Positions 9,196 to 18,940 of a stretch of DNA of 64,000 nucleotides are shown here, piece after piece (positions within the stretch are counted from its first letter, which is position 1; each line of letters opens with the position of its first letter). Source of the DNA: JALEFZ01 sp039820545 (GTDB taxonomy: Bacteria; Bacteroidota; Bacteroidia; J057); the NCBI GenBank assembly GCA_039820545.1, contig JBCBPW010000020.1, positions 19,596 to 83,595 on the forward strand, written 5' to 3'. Both the position numbers and the translations under genes were made by a program. The notes under the pieces were generated by a model. That model was not told where the DNA came from. It ran no database searches and saw nothing but the letters and a program-made list of their open reading frames with translations.

Positions 9196-9618
9196 CTAAC
9201 GCATCCGCCCTCGCTGCATCTCCACATAACTATCCGGTCCTTCAAAGCGAAGGGTACGATTCGTCAATTCAAAATGCGTAGTCGTCAGCAAGGTGGGATA
9301 AATCTGTGTAGCAAAATCGCTGTCACAGCAGACCAATGTACAGGCTCCCCCACCCTTCCAATTCACCTGTTGTGTGGAATCAAATTCGAAGTACATGTCA
9401 CAGGCATTGATATCTAGAAGCAGTTCAAGCGTGGTATCATTGTCGAATTGCAAGAGGTAAGGCCCCCCTGAAATGACTTCGCTGTTACCTTCAGCTTTTA
9501 AGCTATTCACCTCCCAATCGTAGGCAAATACGGTGATTCTGGGATCTTCTTCATTACGGCACGATACTATCCCTAGGACCAACACGAGGAGCATGATCCA
9601 CTTTGTTTTCATGTTCAT
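9196..9618 (-). CDS. META/HslJ-like lipoprotein
   Basis: A 140-residue lipoprotein: the signal peptide ends in a lipobox (GIVSC, Cys20). The remainder resembles META/HslJ domains: an early WEVNSL strand, a YLLQFDND strand, the NACDMYFEF segment in the place of the META CN motif, an ACTLVCC segment, and a C-terminal LRFEGPDSYVEMQR strand. META proteins are envelope beta-barrel-like domains of poorly defined function. The family assignment rests on pattern and strand order only. It lies 68 bases upstream of the endopeptidase-like gene and may be co-transcribed with it. Confidence 0.65.
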   Translation of the reverse strand: MNMKTKWIMLLVLVLGIVSCRNEEDPRITVFAYDWEVNSLKAEGNSEVISGGPYLLQFDNDTTLELLLDINACDMYFEFDSTQQVNWKGGGACTLVCCDSDFATQIYPTLLTTTHFELTNRTLRFEGPDSYVEMQRGRMR

Positions 9619-9785
9619 ATACAGACTTATAGAAGTGAGAAACGAGACAAGAGACCTAAAGTGCGACTATCATTGAACGTGCTGTAGGTACTTAGCTTGA
9701 TTCGCTTTGTTGAATTATGTTGAATACTCATAGGTATAAACTAGTCGTAACCCATGAGCGAAAAGTTGCTTTTACCCAAAAGGAA

Positions 9786-9823
9786 AAGGATTTACAAAAT
9801 CCGCTCCGATTCTGTAAATCCTT
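9786..9823 (-). terminator. Intrinsic terminator of the MoxR/vWA unit
   Basis: A perfect 11-bp stem (AAGGATTTACA / TGTAAATCCTT) that can extend inward (AATC/GATT). On the minus strand it is followed by TTCCTTTTGG. It lies ~60 bases after the stop at 9884. Confidence 0.6.
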
Positions 9824-9883
9824 CCTTATTCTTCTAGCTAGATAAGGATATACGTTCTTCTCAATCCAACTTTAAACCCAAAC

Positions 9884-12637
9884 CTAAAAATCTAAGTAAT
9901 CTCCAGGATCAATTGGCAACTGAAAGTACCCTCGGCTCATGTCCCACAATAAGATAAAAGCTCGCTCACGGACATAGTAACTGGGACTTTCCTCCACCAA
10001 TTCCTTCAACTGATTCTTCACTACTTCTTGATCTTCAAAGCCTAGTAAGGCCAATGCTTCATAAAAATGCAGCATTTCTTTGAGGTCTTGACTGAGTACG
10101 TACTCCTCACCAGTTGCTGTATCATACATGCCCTTCTCTTTCCACTCTCTCAGCAGGGAAAGCGCCTCAACATAGAAGCCTCCTTCAATCATGATCGGAA
10201 TTCGTGCGATTCTTTCTTTAGGTGCCAATTCGTCGAGATTCACTGGGCCACTTGTCGGCATGGTTTCCTTAGGAAGCGACGCTCCCGTAAAATCTACGAG
10301 ATGACGCTGTACCATATGATCGCGCTGATGGGCCTGATATCGACCAATCACTGCGCCTCCCAGCATACCCAAGATCAAGATCCCAGCCACCATACTCAAT
10401 GCACGCATCGCAGGGTGCTGGATGTGCCTGCCGAGTCGCGTCATCCAACCTATTGAAGTTTGCTCAGACTCCCAACTGAAGGCATCCATCTGATCCTTCA
10501 TCATAAGGTAGCGAAGCTTTTCCTGCTTCTCCTTATCCTCAGGATCTAGCATGGCTTCATGGATGGCACGCTGTCGTCGCTGCTCATAATAGGCTAGACT
10601 CCCCTCCTCTACAGGAGCAGCTTCCACCACATCTAAAATCGCTTCTCGTACTTGGTACGCCAAGTCCTCATCTAGATGCCCCAGCATCTCGCGACGCAAG
10701 CCCTCAGGAAAAGTCTCTCCTGTCTTCATCCATGGAATCTGACAAAGCAGCTGTAGATTTTTCCAAGTGACCAATTCTTCGCGCTCCATTTCTCCTAAGT
10801 CCCCTTCTTGTTCCTGCGTCTCCCGCTCGATGGTACGACCGACTTTTATCAGGATCTCCCAGTTGGGTTGGGGATGGATCATGGAAGCGGCCAACCATTG
10901 ACTTAGATCTTTCCCCAATTGAGCTTCGATCTCCGCCAACGTCTGAGGAATAGACTCTGCTCCTTTTTCTGAAGTAACTTCTGCAAATACCTCTCCTTGA
11001 TATGCTCCCAACTCATGGACACGCTCCAATGGCAAAAGGGTAAAGTATCGACTCAATGCTTGTTCCTGCTTGCCCCAAAGTGCCTGAGGAATCGGCGTAA
11101 GCAAGGTTTTTTCTACCCACAAGTCAAAGTGCTTGAAGACAATAGGATTTAGCTTACCTGTCTGTGCATCGAACCACTGATGTCCATCAGAGAAAATGAT
11201 GAGATGACTGTGTGGATGGGTCATGGTAATGCGCTCCCAATCCAAACCTTCTATCTGAGCAGGGTGAAAGGCCACTGTGGGATCTTTCTCGAAAAAATAT
11301 TGCTGTAGCGCTAAGTCCTGATCTTGTAGGTACTCGATCAGTCCATACATGGAACGTTGAGCAAAGTCGAACTTGGGATCATCATCCAGCAAGAATACAT
11401 ACTCTGCTTGCCGCGTACGCGCATCGAAGACCAGCTGTGGCATACCCGCCATCTTGATCGTCTGATCAATGGATCTGGGGATGTGGAGTTGCTTGCTGTT
11501 TGCGGCCTTACGCTTATGGAGCTGGCGCGCCAATTTTTCGAGATCCTCATCTGAGGTGAAGATTTTCTCTCTCTGTTCAAAGGGCAATGCTTGAACCCTA
11601 TCTCCCAGTTTCTCAAACTCGCTCTTGAAGGCGAGCATCTTCGCCCGACGCTTGAAGAGTCTCAGGCCGCCTTCTGCGAAGCATACAATCAGCAAAAACA
11701 GGAACAACACCCGCACTTTCATGTCGTCCTGCAAGCCCTCATTTATTTCGGTATGGAAGGTATCGTATTCTTGCTTGTCATGGTTGATTTTGGGGACAAA
11801 GATGATTCCCTGCCCTTTGGAAAGGACGTTCATCTGAGCATCGATCCCTGTTTTTCCGAGCTGATCGACATCTACTGTGTATAGATCAGGAAGGAAAAAT
11901 TGATAGCGGGCTGTTTGGCTCTCCCCTATGGATTCCCCCCCAATTCTCCACCTATACGCATAAGACTGGGACTGGGAATTCTGATTTGGCGTAAAAATAA
12001 GGGGTTTGCGAGTGTCTACCCCCTCATAGCTTTTCTCAGGTGTAGCTAAAAAAGTAAGCCGCTGGTCCGTAGATCCTATGTCAGGTGAATCCATTTCCTG
12101 CGTTTCAGACGCTACGATTGGACCATTGAGATAGGATTTGGACAATTCTATTTCTTCTAGTTCTACATCAGGCAGGTCTCGAAGTCCTTCTACCTTTGGT
12201 TCCTCCACACGGACTACCGCAGGCATATTGTTCTTAAAGAAACCTACATTTAGCCCTACTGCACCCAAGATCAGCAATGCATACACCAGCGGACGCAATT
12301 TCTTGATTTGGCTAGCCGCTCGTTCCTCCACAGAAGGTCGTTGCAGGGATACCCTTTCACGCTCCTCCCATTTCCCCACATGATCTGTGATTAGAGGGAG
12401 ATACTGCTCATGAAATATACGCTTAAAGATTTCCTGCTCTTCAGGAGTTTGGGCGAGAATAGGACCGATGAGCATGCGCAGCTGTGCGAGATTGCCCGAC
12501 TGTATCAAAGAAGGTCCATAAGCGTTGAGGGTCTCCTGAATGCGAATCTGTGTCGCGGGATCGATCAATCTCACCTCTGCCGCCCAGAAGGCAAGCAAGG
12601 GTTGTAATGGAAGGGAGTTATAAGATGTATCGCGCAT
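9884..12637 (-). CDS. Membrane-anchored protein with CoxE-like N-terminus and SAV_2336-like vWA domain
   Basis: A 917-residue multidomain protein. Residues ~10-85 resemble the N-terminal helical region of CoxE/SAV_2336-type vWA proteins. A membrane helix (~117-134), a beta-rich PKD-like stretch (~205-275, YAYRWRIGG), and a second helix (~309-325) place the PKD-like part outside the membrane. Residues ~400-540 look like the degenerate vWA fold of SAV_2336-type proteins: YVFLLDDDPKFDFA where a MIDAS would be, LIIFSDGHQWFD, and a strand ending in LPLER. A third helix (~780-800) and a C-terminal helical region follow. It lies 85 bases downstream of the MoxR ATPase gene on the same strand. MoxR ATPases typically remodel or chaperone vWA partners, so the two probably work together. 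Substrate and output are unknown. Confidence 0.7.
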   Translation of the reverse strand: MRDTSYNSLPLQPLLAFWAAEVRLIDPATQIRIQETLNAYGPSLIQSGNLAQLRMLIGPILAQTPEEQEIFKRIFHEQYLPLITDHVGKWEERERVSLQRPSVEERAASQIKKLRPLVYALLILGAVGLNVGFFKNNMPAVVRVEEPKVEGLRDLPDVELEEIELSKSYLNGPIVASETQEMDSPDIGSTDQRLTFLATPEKSYEGVDTRKPLIFTPNQNSQSQSYAYRWRIGGESIGESQTARYQFFLPDLYTVDVDQLGKTGIDAQMNVLSKGQGIIFVPKINHDKQEYDTFHTEINEGLQDDMKVRVLFLFLLIVCFAEGGLRLFKRRAKMLAFKSEFEKLGDRVQALPFEQREKIFTSDEDLEKLARQLHKRKAANSKQLHIPRSIDQTIKMAGMPQLVFDARTRQAEYVFLLDDDPKFDFAQRSMYGLIEYLQDQDLALQQYFFEKDPTVAFHPAQIEGLDWERITMTHPHSHLIIFSDGHQWFDAQTGKLNPIVFKHFDLWVEKTLLTPIPQALWGKQEQALSRYFTLLPLERVHELGAYQGEVFAEVTSEKGAESIPQTLAEIEAQLGKDLSQWLAASMIHPQPNWEILIKVGRTIERETQEQEGDLGEMEREELVTWKNLQLLCQIPWMKTGETFPEGLRREMLGHLDEDLAYQVREAILDVVEAAPVEEGSLAYYEQRRQRAIHEAMLDPEDKEKQEKLRYLMMKDQMDAFSWESEQTSIGWMTRLGRHIQHPAMRALSMVAGILILGMLGGAVIGRYQAHQRDHMVQRHLVDFTGASLPKETMPTSGPVNLDELAPKERIARIPIMIEGGFYVEALSLLREWKEKGMYDTATGEEYVLSQDLKEMLHFYEALALLGFEDQEVVKNQLKELVEESPSYYVRERAFILLWDMSRGYFQLPIDPGDYLDF

Positions 12638-12722
12638 GGAATGGCAGGATTATTTTTTGAGACGCGGAGAACGTTTTCCTTGTGCTTTATATGATGCTTT
12701 TCTTGATACGGATAAGGACTCA

Positions 12723-13682
12723 TCAAGAGAGAAATCTCGACTTGATCAGTGCCAGATCCTCCTTATTTTTGGCGATGGCCGAATAGCTCAAAGCCAGAAT
12801 ATACCGCTGACGTTCAGTCAGCTCGTACAAGTTGAAGTCGTCTTGAATAAACTGGCTGACCTCTAGTACACGGAGCCAAGTGATAAGTTCAGCTGTTGCT
12901 GGTTTTTTCTTGTTGACAGCCTCTCGAATCTCTAAAAAATGTTGGATCAATTCATCGTCTAGGTAACGAGACTGAGAACCCAACTTCAAGGAAACAATGT
13001 CTCTCAGCTGTGCATGGCTGGGAAATTCAATGTGAAAATAGATGCAGCGACGCAAAAAGGGCTCAGGCAGATTTTTCTCCGAGTTGCTCGTCATGATGAC
13101 CAGAATTTTTCCCTCTTTTCCTTTTTCGACTCGATAGTTGTCTGCTTCCTTGATATAAAACTCCTGTTGGTCAATTTCATTCAAAATGTCATTGGGAAAA
13201 TCACGTGGCGCCTTGTCTATCTCATCAATCAACACGACTGAATGAGAATTTTGATCTGATGATAACAAGCGGGGATGCTGGCTGGCATTCGTCAAGGCAA
13301 TGGCTTTGCCTAATGCTTGAAGTTGGATATGATCAACAGAAGATGTAGGTGTGCCTGCCTGCTTGATGTTAGCTTTTTGGAAGTGTCCCAACGCATCATA
13401 GGTGTAGAACAGTTCGGAAGCCACAGAACTAGTCTTTGTGTGAAACACCAAAGGTTCACGCAAAAATAGACTTTCTTGCAGGTGAAGCTCGATCGCCAAT
13501 TTGTAGGCGAGTTGTGTCTTGCCCGTACCTGGCTCACCCGTGATCAGTAGGGGTTGTCCACTTGCCATCGCTACATTGACAGCACCAATCAACTCCTCAC
13601 TGAGTAAGTAGTCTTCTGGACGATCTGTATGTTGAGGCTGTGAGAGACTGAGATGTGGATGAAGTTGGTGAAAAAGATTCAT
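12723..13682 (-). CDS. MoxR-type AAA+ ATPase
   Basis: A 319-residue AAA+ protein. Walker A is GEPGTGKT (49-56), Walker B is VVLIDEIDKAP (~148-158), and sensor 1 is VIMTSNSEK. An arginine-rich EPFLRRC segment fits the Arg finger of MoxR-family proteins. FHTKTSSVASELFYTYDALG between the Walker motifs is typical of MoxR ATPases paired with vWA proteins. It is the first gene of a minus-strand pair with the vWA-containing membrane protein, suggesting ATP-driven assembly or activation of that partner. Confidence 0.9.
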   Translation of the reverse strand: MNLFHQLHPHLSLSQPQHTDRPEDYLLSEELIGAVNVAMASGQPLLITGEPGTGKTQLAYKLAIELHLQESLFLREPLVFHTKTSSVASELFYTYDALGHFQKANIKQAGTPTSSVDHIQLQALGKAIALTNASQHPRLLSSDQNSHSVVLIDEIDKAPRDFPNDILNEIDQQEFYIKEADNYRVEKGKEGKILVIMTSNSEKNLPEPFLRRCIYFHIEFPSHAQLRDIVSLKLGSQSRYLDDELIQHFLEIREAVNKKKPATAELITWLRVLEVSQFIQDDFNLYELTERQRYILALSYSAIAKNKEDLALIKSRFLS

Positions 13683-13845
13683 GGATGAGATTCAAAAAGG
13701 ATCATTTCCATGAATATACGGGCAAATTGAGGATATGGGGAAATTTTGTTGTATTTCCCTCTAATTTCTACGAAATCAGGAAGGCGAGAAGCGTGCATGC
13801 CTCACCCCTTCGGTCTTTTAGCCTAAGTTCTTGGCGTTCTTTTCC

Positions 13846-14328
13846 TCAATCTTCATCCCACTCCGTATCGGGCAAAACAGCTGCGATCACGAGTTTTTGT
13901 TCATATACCCAAATATTGATAGGATATCCATTGGGATGCTCAAACCACCATTCTTCTCCTTGATTGGGCGCGCCGTATAATTCTTCGGCCACTTCACGTA
14001 CATTTGTCCCGATCGGATAGACGACGAGCACCTCATAGAGGGGTCTTTCTCCATCTTTGTCTATGTAATAGATCAGATCGATAAATTCTTGTTCATCTAC
14101 TTGCTCTTGTAAAATGAAACGGAAGGAATCATTGCTGTCACGCGACGTTTGGGTATTCTTACGCTTTTTTCGAAGGTCATCATAAGACATCCCAAAGGAA
14201 ATCTTATCAACTCCTCTAGGGAAATAGGCTTTTTCCCAGTTTTTGAAAGGTTGCGCATCGATAGATAAATGGAGGACAAGGAAGCAGAGGAAGAATACAA
14301 TAAGCGGTATGCCCGATTTCGTACCCAT
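13846..14328 (-). CDS. Hypothetical exported protein
   Basis: A 160-residue protein with an N-terminal signal peptide (hydrophobic residues 7-23, ending near IDAQP). The rest is charged and contains a GMSYDDLRKKRK segment early and a beta-rich second half (YEVLVVYPIGTNV, EWWFEHPNGYPINIWVY). The first part resembles small domains in which a stretch such as ISFGMSYDDL begins a helical hairpin, but no family can be named. It lies 164 bases upstream of the MoxR gene on the same strand and has no recognisable partner. Confidence 0.7.
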   Translation of the reverse strand: MGTKSGIPLIVFFLCFLVLHLSIDAQPFKNWEKAYFPRGVDKISFGMSYDDLRKKRKNTQTSRDSNDSFRFILQEQVDEQEFIDLIYYIDKDGERPLYEVLVVYPIGTNVREVAEELYGAPNQGEEWWFEHPNGYPINIWVYEQKLVIAAVLPDTEWDED

Positions 14329-14520
14329 GAATGAAAATATTAGAAAGGTTGAAGATTTAATTTAAGAAAATAGAATCAAAAATGCAGGTCATTTTCTAAT
14401 ATTCGCAAATAATAAACTTCTCTTTACCAAAAAAATATTCAATTCTGAAGTAAACTTCTCATTCTGAACGACGCTTGTGTAGGTGAACGTTCTTTCTTTT
14501 TATCCTGGAATTGCGGAAGA

Positions 14521-15921
14521 CTAAGGTACAGGAACCAAACGCAACACATATCCAGGATTCTCTTTACCGATATATACATACCCATCAGGACTCATGACGA
14601 CTGTGCGCAGCCTTCCGATATTGGGTAACAGCTTTTCCTCACCTACTACCTTATTTCCCTCCATGATCGTACGGTGGATATAATTGAATCGAAGGGAGCC
14701 CGACAAAATATCTCCTTTCCAATTGGGAAACTGATCTCCACTCACAAAGGTCATTCCGCATACTCCGATCGAAGGCACCCAATAATCCACAGGTTGCTCC
14801 ATGCCTTCTTTTTCCGTCAGATCTGTAAACTTCGATCCATTGTAGTTGATCCCGTAAGAGATGACAGGCCAGCCATAGTTCTTTCCTTTCTCGATTCGAT
14901 TGATCTCGTCGCCTCCTCTTGGACCATGTTCATTGTCCCATATTTCCCCTGACTCAGGATTCATGGCCAGCCCCTGCGGGTTGCGGTGTCCATAAGAAAA
15001 AATGGATTGCACAGCATCTGGCTGATCGACAAAGGGATTGTCTTCAGGAATGCTTCCATCGTCATGGATACGGTGTATCTTTCCGCAAGAATTGGTCAGA
15101 TACTGGGGATGATCCTCTCTCCGTCCGCGGTCCCCTACCGAGAGATATACATAGCCAGCTGTATCAAACGCTAAGCGAGAGCCATAGTGGTGCCTTGTCG
15201 AGACATAAGGCTGTGCCTCAAAGATTTCTTTTACGTCTACTAGCAGATCATTCTCCAATCTAGCGCGTATGACAGCAGTAGTATTTTCTACTCCCTTCGG
15301 CTTGGAATAAGACAGATAGATAAAACCATTTTGGGCATATTGGGGGTGGACCTCCACATCCATCAAGCCTCCCTGACCTGCGGCTCTAACTACTGGAACG
15401 TTCCCAATCCTATGTAGCGGTTCTCCTTCCCTGAATCGATAAAAATCGCCCTTTCTGTCGGTTACGAGCATGTCGCCATCAGGCAGGAAGGTAATCCCCC
15501 AAGGCACATCGATTCCTCCAACCACTGTATCTATCCGCACCTTATGGTCCTGTGTTTGGATGATGCCCTGAGGAGGAGTTGGGCTTTGGAACGATTTAAT
15601 GGTGGTCTTTTCGATTCCTGTCAAGATATAGTTCACGAGTGCCGCGATCTCCTTATCTGTCAATGTCTCGCCATAGGCAGGCATCCCTCCATCAGGATAG
15701 CCTTCTTTGATTCCCGTAAAGACCGTATTCCACGACTTGCCATAGGTCCACTTGCGATCCACAAATGATTTCAGTTGCTCCCCATGACAAGAGGCACAAT
15801 ACGTCTGATAGTTGCGACTGGCATCCAAATTTCCCAAATATTGTCTGGCCTTTCCCTGCAGCATGACTCCTGCCGTAATCAGGAGGACCAACAATCCTAT
15901 GATGAGTATATATTTTTTCAT
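14521..15921 (-). CDS. Cytochrome c / PQQ-dependent sugar dehydrogenase fusion
   Basis: A 466-residue exported fusion. An N-terminal signal/anchor (residues 4-20) precedes a c-type cytochrome domain with the haem motif CASCH (Cys42, Cys45, His46) and a downstream GGMPAYG Met ligand region. From ~125 to the end it matches soluble aldose sugar dehydrogenases: VPWGITFLPDGDMLVTDR at the start of the first propeller blade, GGLMDVEVHPQY, SYGHRNPQGLAMNP and HGPRGGDEINRI. It probably oxidises sugars in the periplasm with PQQ and passes electrons to its own haem. No PQQ biosynthesis genes are nearby, so cofactor supply is from elsewhere. Confidence 0.88.
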   Translation of the reverse strand: MKKYILIIGLLVLLITAGVMLQGKARQYLGNLDASRNYQTYCASCHGEQLKSFVDRKWTYGKSWNTVFTGIKEGYPDGGMPAYGETLTDKEIAALVNYILTGIEKTTIKSFQSPTPPQGIIQTQDHKVRIDTVVGGIDVPWGITFLPDGDMLVTDRKGDFYRFREGEPLHRIGNVPVVRAAGQGGLMDVEVHPQYAQNGFIYLSYSKPKGVENTTAVIRARLENDLLVDVKEIFEAQPYVSTRHHYGSRLAFDTAGYVYLSVGDRGRREDHPQYLTNSCGKIHRIHDDGSIPEDNPFVDQPDAVQSIFSYGHRNPQGLAMNPESGEIWDNEHGPRGGDEINRIEKGKNYGWPVISYGINYNGSKFTDLTEKEGMEQPVDYWVPSIGVCGMTFVSGDQFPNWKGDILSGSLRFNYIHRTIMEGNKVVGEEKLLPNIGRLRTVVMSPDGYVYIGKENPGYVLRLVPVP

Positions 15922-16061
15922 GTCTGCTTTCTACAGGAATCAAGCTACCTAATTCTAGGGAAATACATACAATAATACCCCCAATCAGTTACGTCTAAGT
16001 TAGATTAAATGGCCTATTTTCATCATACAATTTTACACATTCATTCCTATATAAATTTCTT

Positions 16062-16778
16062 TTAACGCATCAACCACCTAAGGGAAATCTTCCCTTCTGA
16101 TCGCGCTTTGTACAACAGTTGAAGGAGTAATTTTGCTGTGATCATGGCATCTCCCCAAGCTGTATGTCGATCCTCCATGCTGATGTGGTACCTATCGCAG
16201 AGCGCATCTAAAGAATATTGCTTGTGGTCAATATAGCTATGGGGACGATGGGGATGCTCTAGTTTGCGTGCAACGGAGGCAGTATCTACGACATGATTGA
16301 ATAAGAACGCTTGGGGATGGAACTGTCGCCTTAAGGCACGATTGACAATCCCAGCATCAAAATTCACATGGTGGGCTATGAGGACATCTGCTTTGATATA
16401 AGATAAAAAACTACTCATCGCCTCAGCCTCAAGGATCCCTCTCTGGCGAACGTCGGAAGGAATAATCCCATGCACAGGAATAGCTTCATGCGTCTGAGGT
16501 TCTCCTTGACTGACAAGGACCTCATAGGAATCTCCAATCACAATTTGACCGCCTTCCACAGCTACCGCTCCAATGGATAAGATTCTATCTGTTTCTATCT
16601 TCAGTCCTGTAGTTTCTGTATCAAAGACGACCATGCGTAGCGACTCCCACAGATCTCCTTTAGCAGGAAGTTGATCGTAGGTATTCAGGTACTCTGCAAA
16701 AGCATCGGGTAGATTTTTGGCTTTTTTGAGTCTTTGAATTTGAAACCAGTCAAACATAGGCGGAGGGTTGGGGATCAA
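16062..16778 (-). CDS. DnaQ-like 3'-5' exonuclease
   Basis: A 238-residue DEDDh exonuclease. Motif I is FDTETTGL, motif II is HHVNFDAG, and motif III HTAWGDAM carries the His-x4-Asp signature. Family members are proofreading or RNase T-like exonucleases. Its start overlaps the stop of the upstream cNMP/CBS protein by 4 bases (16775-16778), so the two are translationally coupled. The same pair (DUF294 regulator plus DEDDh exonuclease) is a recurrent neighbour set in other bacteria. Confidence 0.88.
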   Translation of the reverse strand: MIPNPPPMFDWFQIQRLKKAKNLPDAFAEYLNTYDQLPAKGDLWESLRMVVFDTETTGLKIETDRILSIGAVAVEGGQIVIGDSYEVLVSQGEPQTHEAIPVHGIIPSDVRQRGILEAEAMSSFLSYIKADVLIAHHVNFDAGIVNRALRRQFHPQAFLFNHVVDTASVARKLEHPHRPHSYIDHKQYSLDALCDRYHISMEDRHTAWGDAMITAKLLLQLLYKARSEGKISLRWLMR

Positions 16779-18733
16779 TTTCTAAAAAAAGCCAAATTGA
16801 AGCGCGTGCGCAAAGCAGATTGTAAGGCTTCGATGGTGCGGAAGGTATATTTCAACGTCTGTCGCTCGATCTTATTCAGTGTTTCGGGATGAATGAACCG
16901 ACCTGAATTTTGATTACGAAAACCATTCAAGGCACGATAGCGAATCATGAGCTCATAAGCCATGGCCGCTTCCTTGTAGACCTGTGCGTTTTGTGGTTCT
17001 AGCTCCGCCAGCTTTTCAAAACGCTCCACCGTGTGGGTGATATTGGGCACTTTGTGTGCAAGCGTCCAGACACGGGCAGCCTGCGTCAGCGGCATCATCC
17101 CTCTAGCTTTGATGTCAAACTCATCCTTGTGGTCTCCGCTGCGCTCTACAATGAAATTCTTGAAGAAGCTCAGGGGTGGCGGGCTATCCAGGGCATTTTG
17201 GGCGAGGAAGTTGATAAAGCCAGGTTCCTGGTTCATCTCATGCCATAAATGCGCGTTCAACTCATCTATCAATTCCATGTCTCCAAAACTCCCTCTGAAA
17301 TCAAAGAAAATAGAAGCATGCATCAGTGCCTGCGGCTCTGGCTTTCGAATCCAATGGGAGAAATGCTTTTTCCACCCACTCAAGGGTTGGTTCCATTTGG
17401 GATTGCTCGCCATGATGCCTCCTGGACACTCAGCAAATCCACAAGCCAAGAGGATATCCGTGGTGTATGTCCCCAGCTTTTGATAATAAAAAGCGACCGT
17501 CTCTGCTTCTTCCTCTGGTGGATCGACATAGACAAGGGCATTATCTTGATCTGTACGCAGGAGCTGCTCTCCTCTCCCCTCGCTACCCAGCGACATCCAA
17601 CAAAAGGGCTGTCTAGGTCGATTCCAACCTTCCTCATCCAGGCGAGTTAAACTCATCTCTATGGCACGCTCGATCAAAGCATCATTGATCCCTGTCATCG
17701 TAGCGGTCACAAAAGGAATCGAGACCTCCTGCTCCAGATAACTGAAAATCAGCTCCTCTGCTCTATCTCGAATCTCAGCTAGTTCTTCTACCTTAGTGGC
17801 GTGCATGATGCGTTTGACAAGGACGGCGGGATTATTTCCTTGGGAGAGCAATACATCGTGCTCAGAGATCAAGCCGACAAATTGTGAATCAGGTGTTCCA
17901 TCCTCTGTTACGACAAGGTGGCGGATATTGTGTCGCATCATCATCAGGATCACCTCTGCGATGGTTTCTCCTTGTGGAATGGCGATCACGGGACGGCTCA
18001 TGATATGGGTGACGGGTTCCTGGATCTTATGCAGGCCTGTGCCGATCTTTCGGGTAATGTCTACATTGGTGAGGATGCCGACAGGATGAAGCTGTTCGTT
18101 GGCGACGACGAGTGAGCCGACTCTGTAGTCTGCCATGATTTGCGCAGCCTCTTTGATGGTGTTGTGGGGAAGGCAAAAGAGGACCTTGGCTTGTGGCTTA
18201 GAGATGATGACGTCTTCCTCACGGAATAAAGCCGTTTCTTTAGGTCTGGCTTGGAGGAGCTTACGTCCTTTTTCTACTTTGGCTCCTTGCTCTCGTACGA
18301 TGGTCATCCCTGCGGCAAAACCCGAGGCAAAAAACATCGCCACGCGGGGATACTCAGAAAGAAATACACGAAATACCTCGCTAGGAACACCATACACCAA
18401 CGTATCTGTGGATGCTTTGGCAGAGGCAATATAGTTTCGCTCTGTCAGCGAGGAGCGCACCCCAAAAGAGTCTCCCACATCACACACATCAATCAAACGG
18501 GTCTCTCCTTCCACCTCTTGCATCAGCTCTACTTGTCCCTTCTGTAGAATATAGATCATATGACGGGCAGGCTCCCCCTCTTGAAAGATGAATTGGTGAG
18601 CGGCGAAATATTGAATCGTCATAGATGCGGCCAGCTTTTTGAGGATGTCTTCTCCCAAGAATGAATAGGGAGGATGCTGAGTCAAAAACTGTGCTGTGCG
18701 CGTAGCGAGGCTTTGGGAGAGTGTGTAGTCCAT
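16775..18733 (-). CDS. cNMP-binding / CBS / DUF294 nucleotidyltransferase protein
   Basis: A 652-residue cytoplasmic regulator. Residues ~20-130 form a cyclic-nucleotide-binding domain (IYILQKGQVELMQE). Residues ~175-300 are two CBS domains (ADYRVGSLVV; MMRHNIRHLVV). Then comes a DUF294 nucleotidyltransferase-like domain with SLGSEGRGEQ and the acidic metal pair in RTDQDNALVY, and a C-terminal DUF294_C helical domain. The order matches the family related to GlnD-type uridylyltransferases. It is coupled to the downstream exonuclease. Ligand and target are not known; its NTase motif appears intact. Confidence 0.9.
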   Translation of the reverse strand: MDYTLSQSLATRTAQFLTQHPPYSFLGEDILKKLAASMTIQYFAAHQFIFQEGEPARHMIYILQKGQVELMQEVEGETRLIDVCDVGDSFGVRSSLTERNYIASAKASTDTLVYGVPSEVFRVFLSEYPRVAMFFASGFAAGMTIVREQGAKVEKGRKLLQARPKETALFREEDVIISKPQAKVLFCLPHNTIKEAAQIMADYRVGSLVVANEQLHPVGILTNVDITRKIGTGLHKIQEPVTHIMSRPVIAIPQGETIAEVILMMMRHNIRHLVVTEDGTPDSQFVGLISEHDVLLSQGNNPAVLVKRIMHATKVEELAEIRDRAEELIFSYLEQEVSIPFVTATMTGINDALIERAIEMSLTRLDEEGWNRPRQPFCWMSLGSEGRGEQLLRTDQDNALVYVDPPEEEAETVAFYYQKLGTYTTDILLACGFAECPGGIMASNPKWNQPLSGWKKHFSHWIRKPEPQALMHASIFFDFRGSFGDMELIDELNAHLWHEMNQEPGFINFLAQNALDSPPPLSFFKNFIVERSGDHKDEFDIKARGMMPLTQAARVWTLAHKVPNITHTVERFEKLAELEPQNAQVYKEAAMAYELMIRYRALNGFRNQNSGRFIHPETLNKIERQTLKYTFRTIEALQSALRTRFNLAFFRN

Positions 18734-18940
18734 ATTTTCGAGTTGGAGGAATACCGCAATGACAAAAATTACGAATATTCTGTATGATCTCCATAAGTTG
18801 ACACATTTACCCCTTCCATTTACTACCTAAAGGTCATTTCATATGATGACAAATGCCAATTTCAAAAAAAACTCCCTGTCATTCATTATTGAACAACAGA
18901 GAGACTTACACTGGGATTAACTCTTGGTAGGATGGGCATA

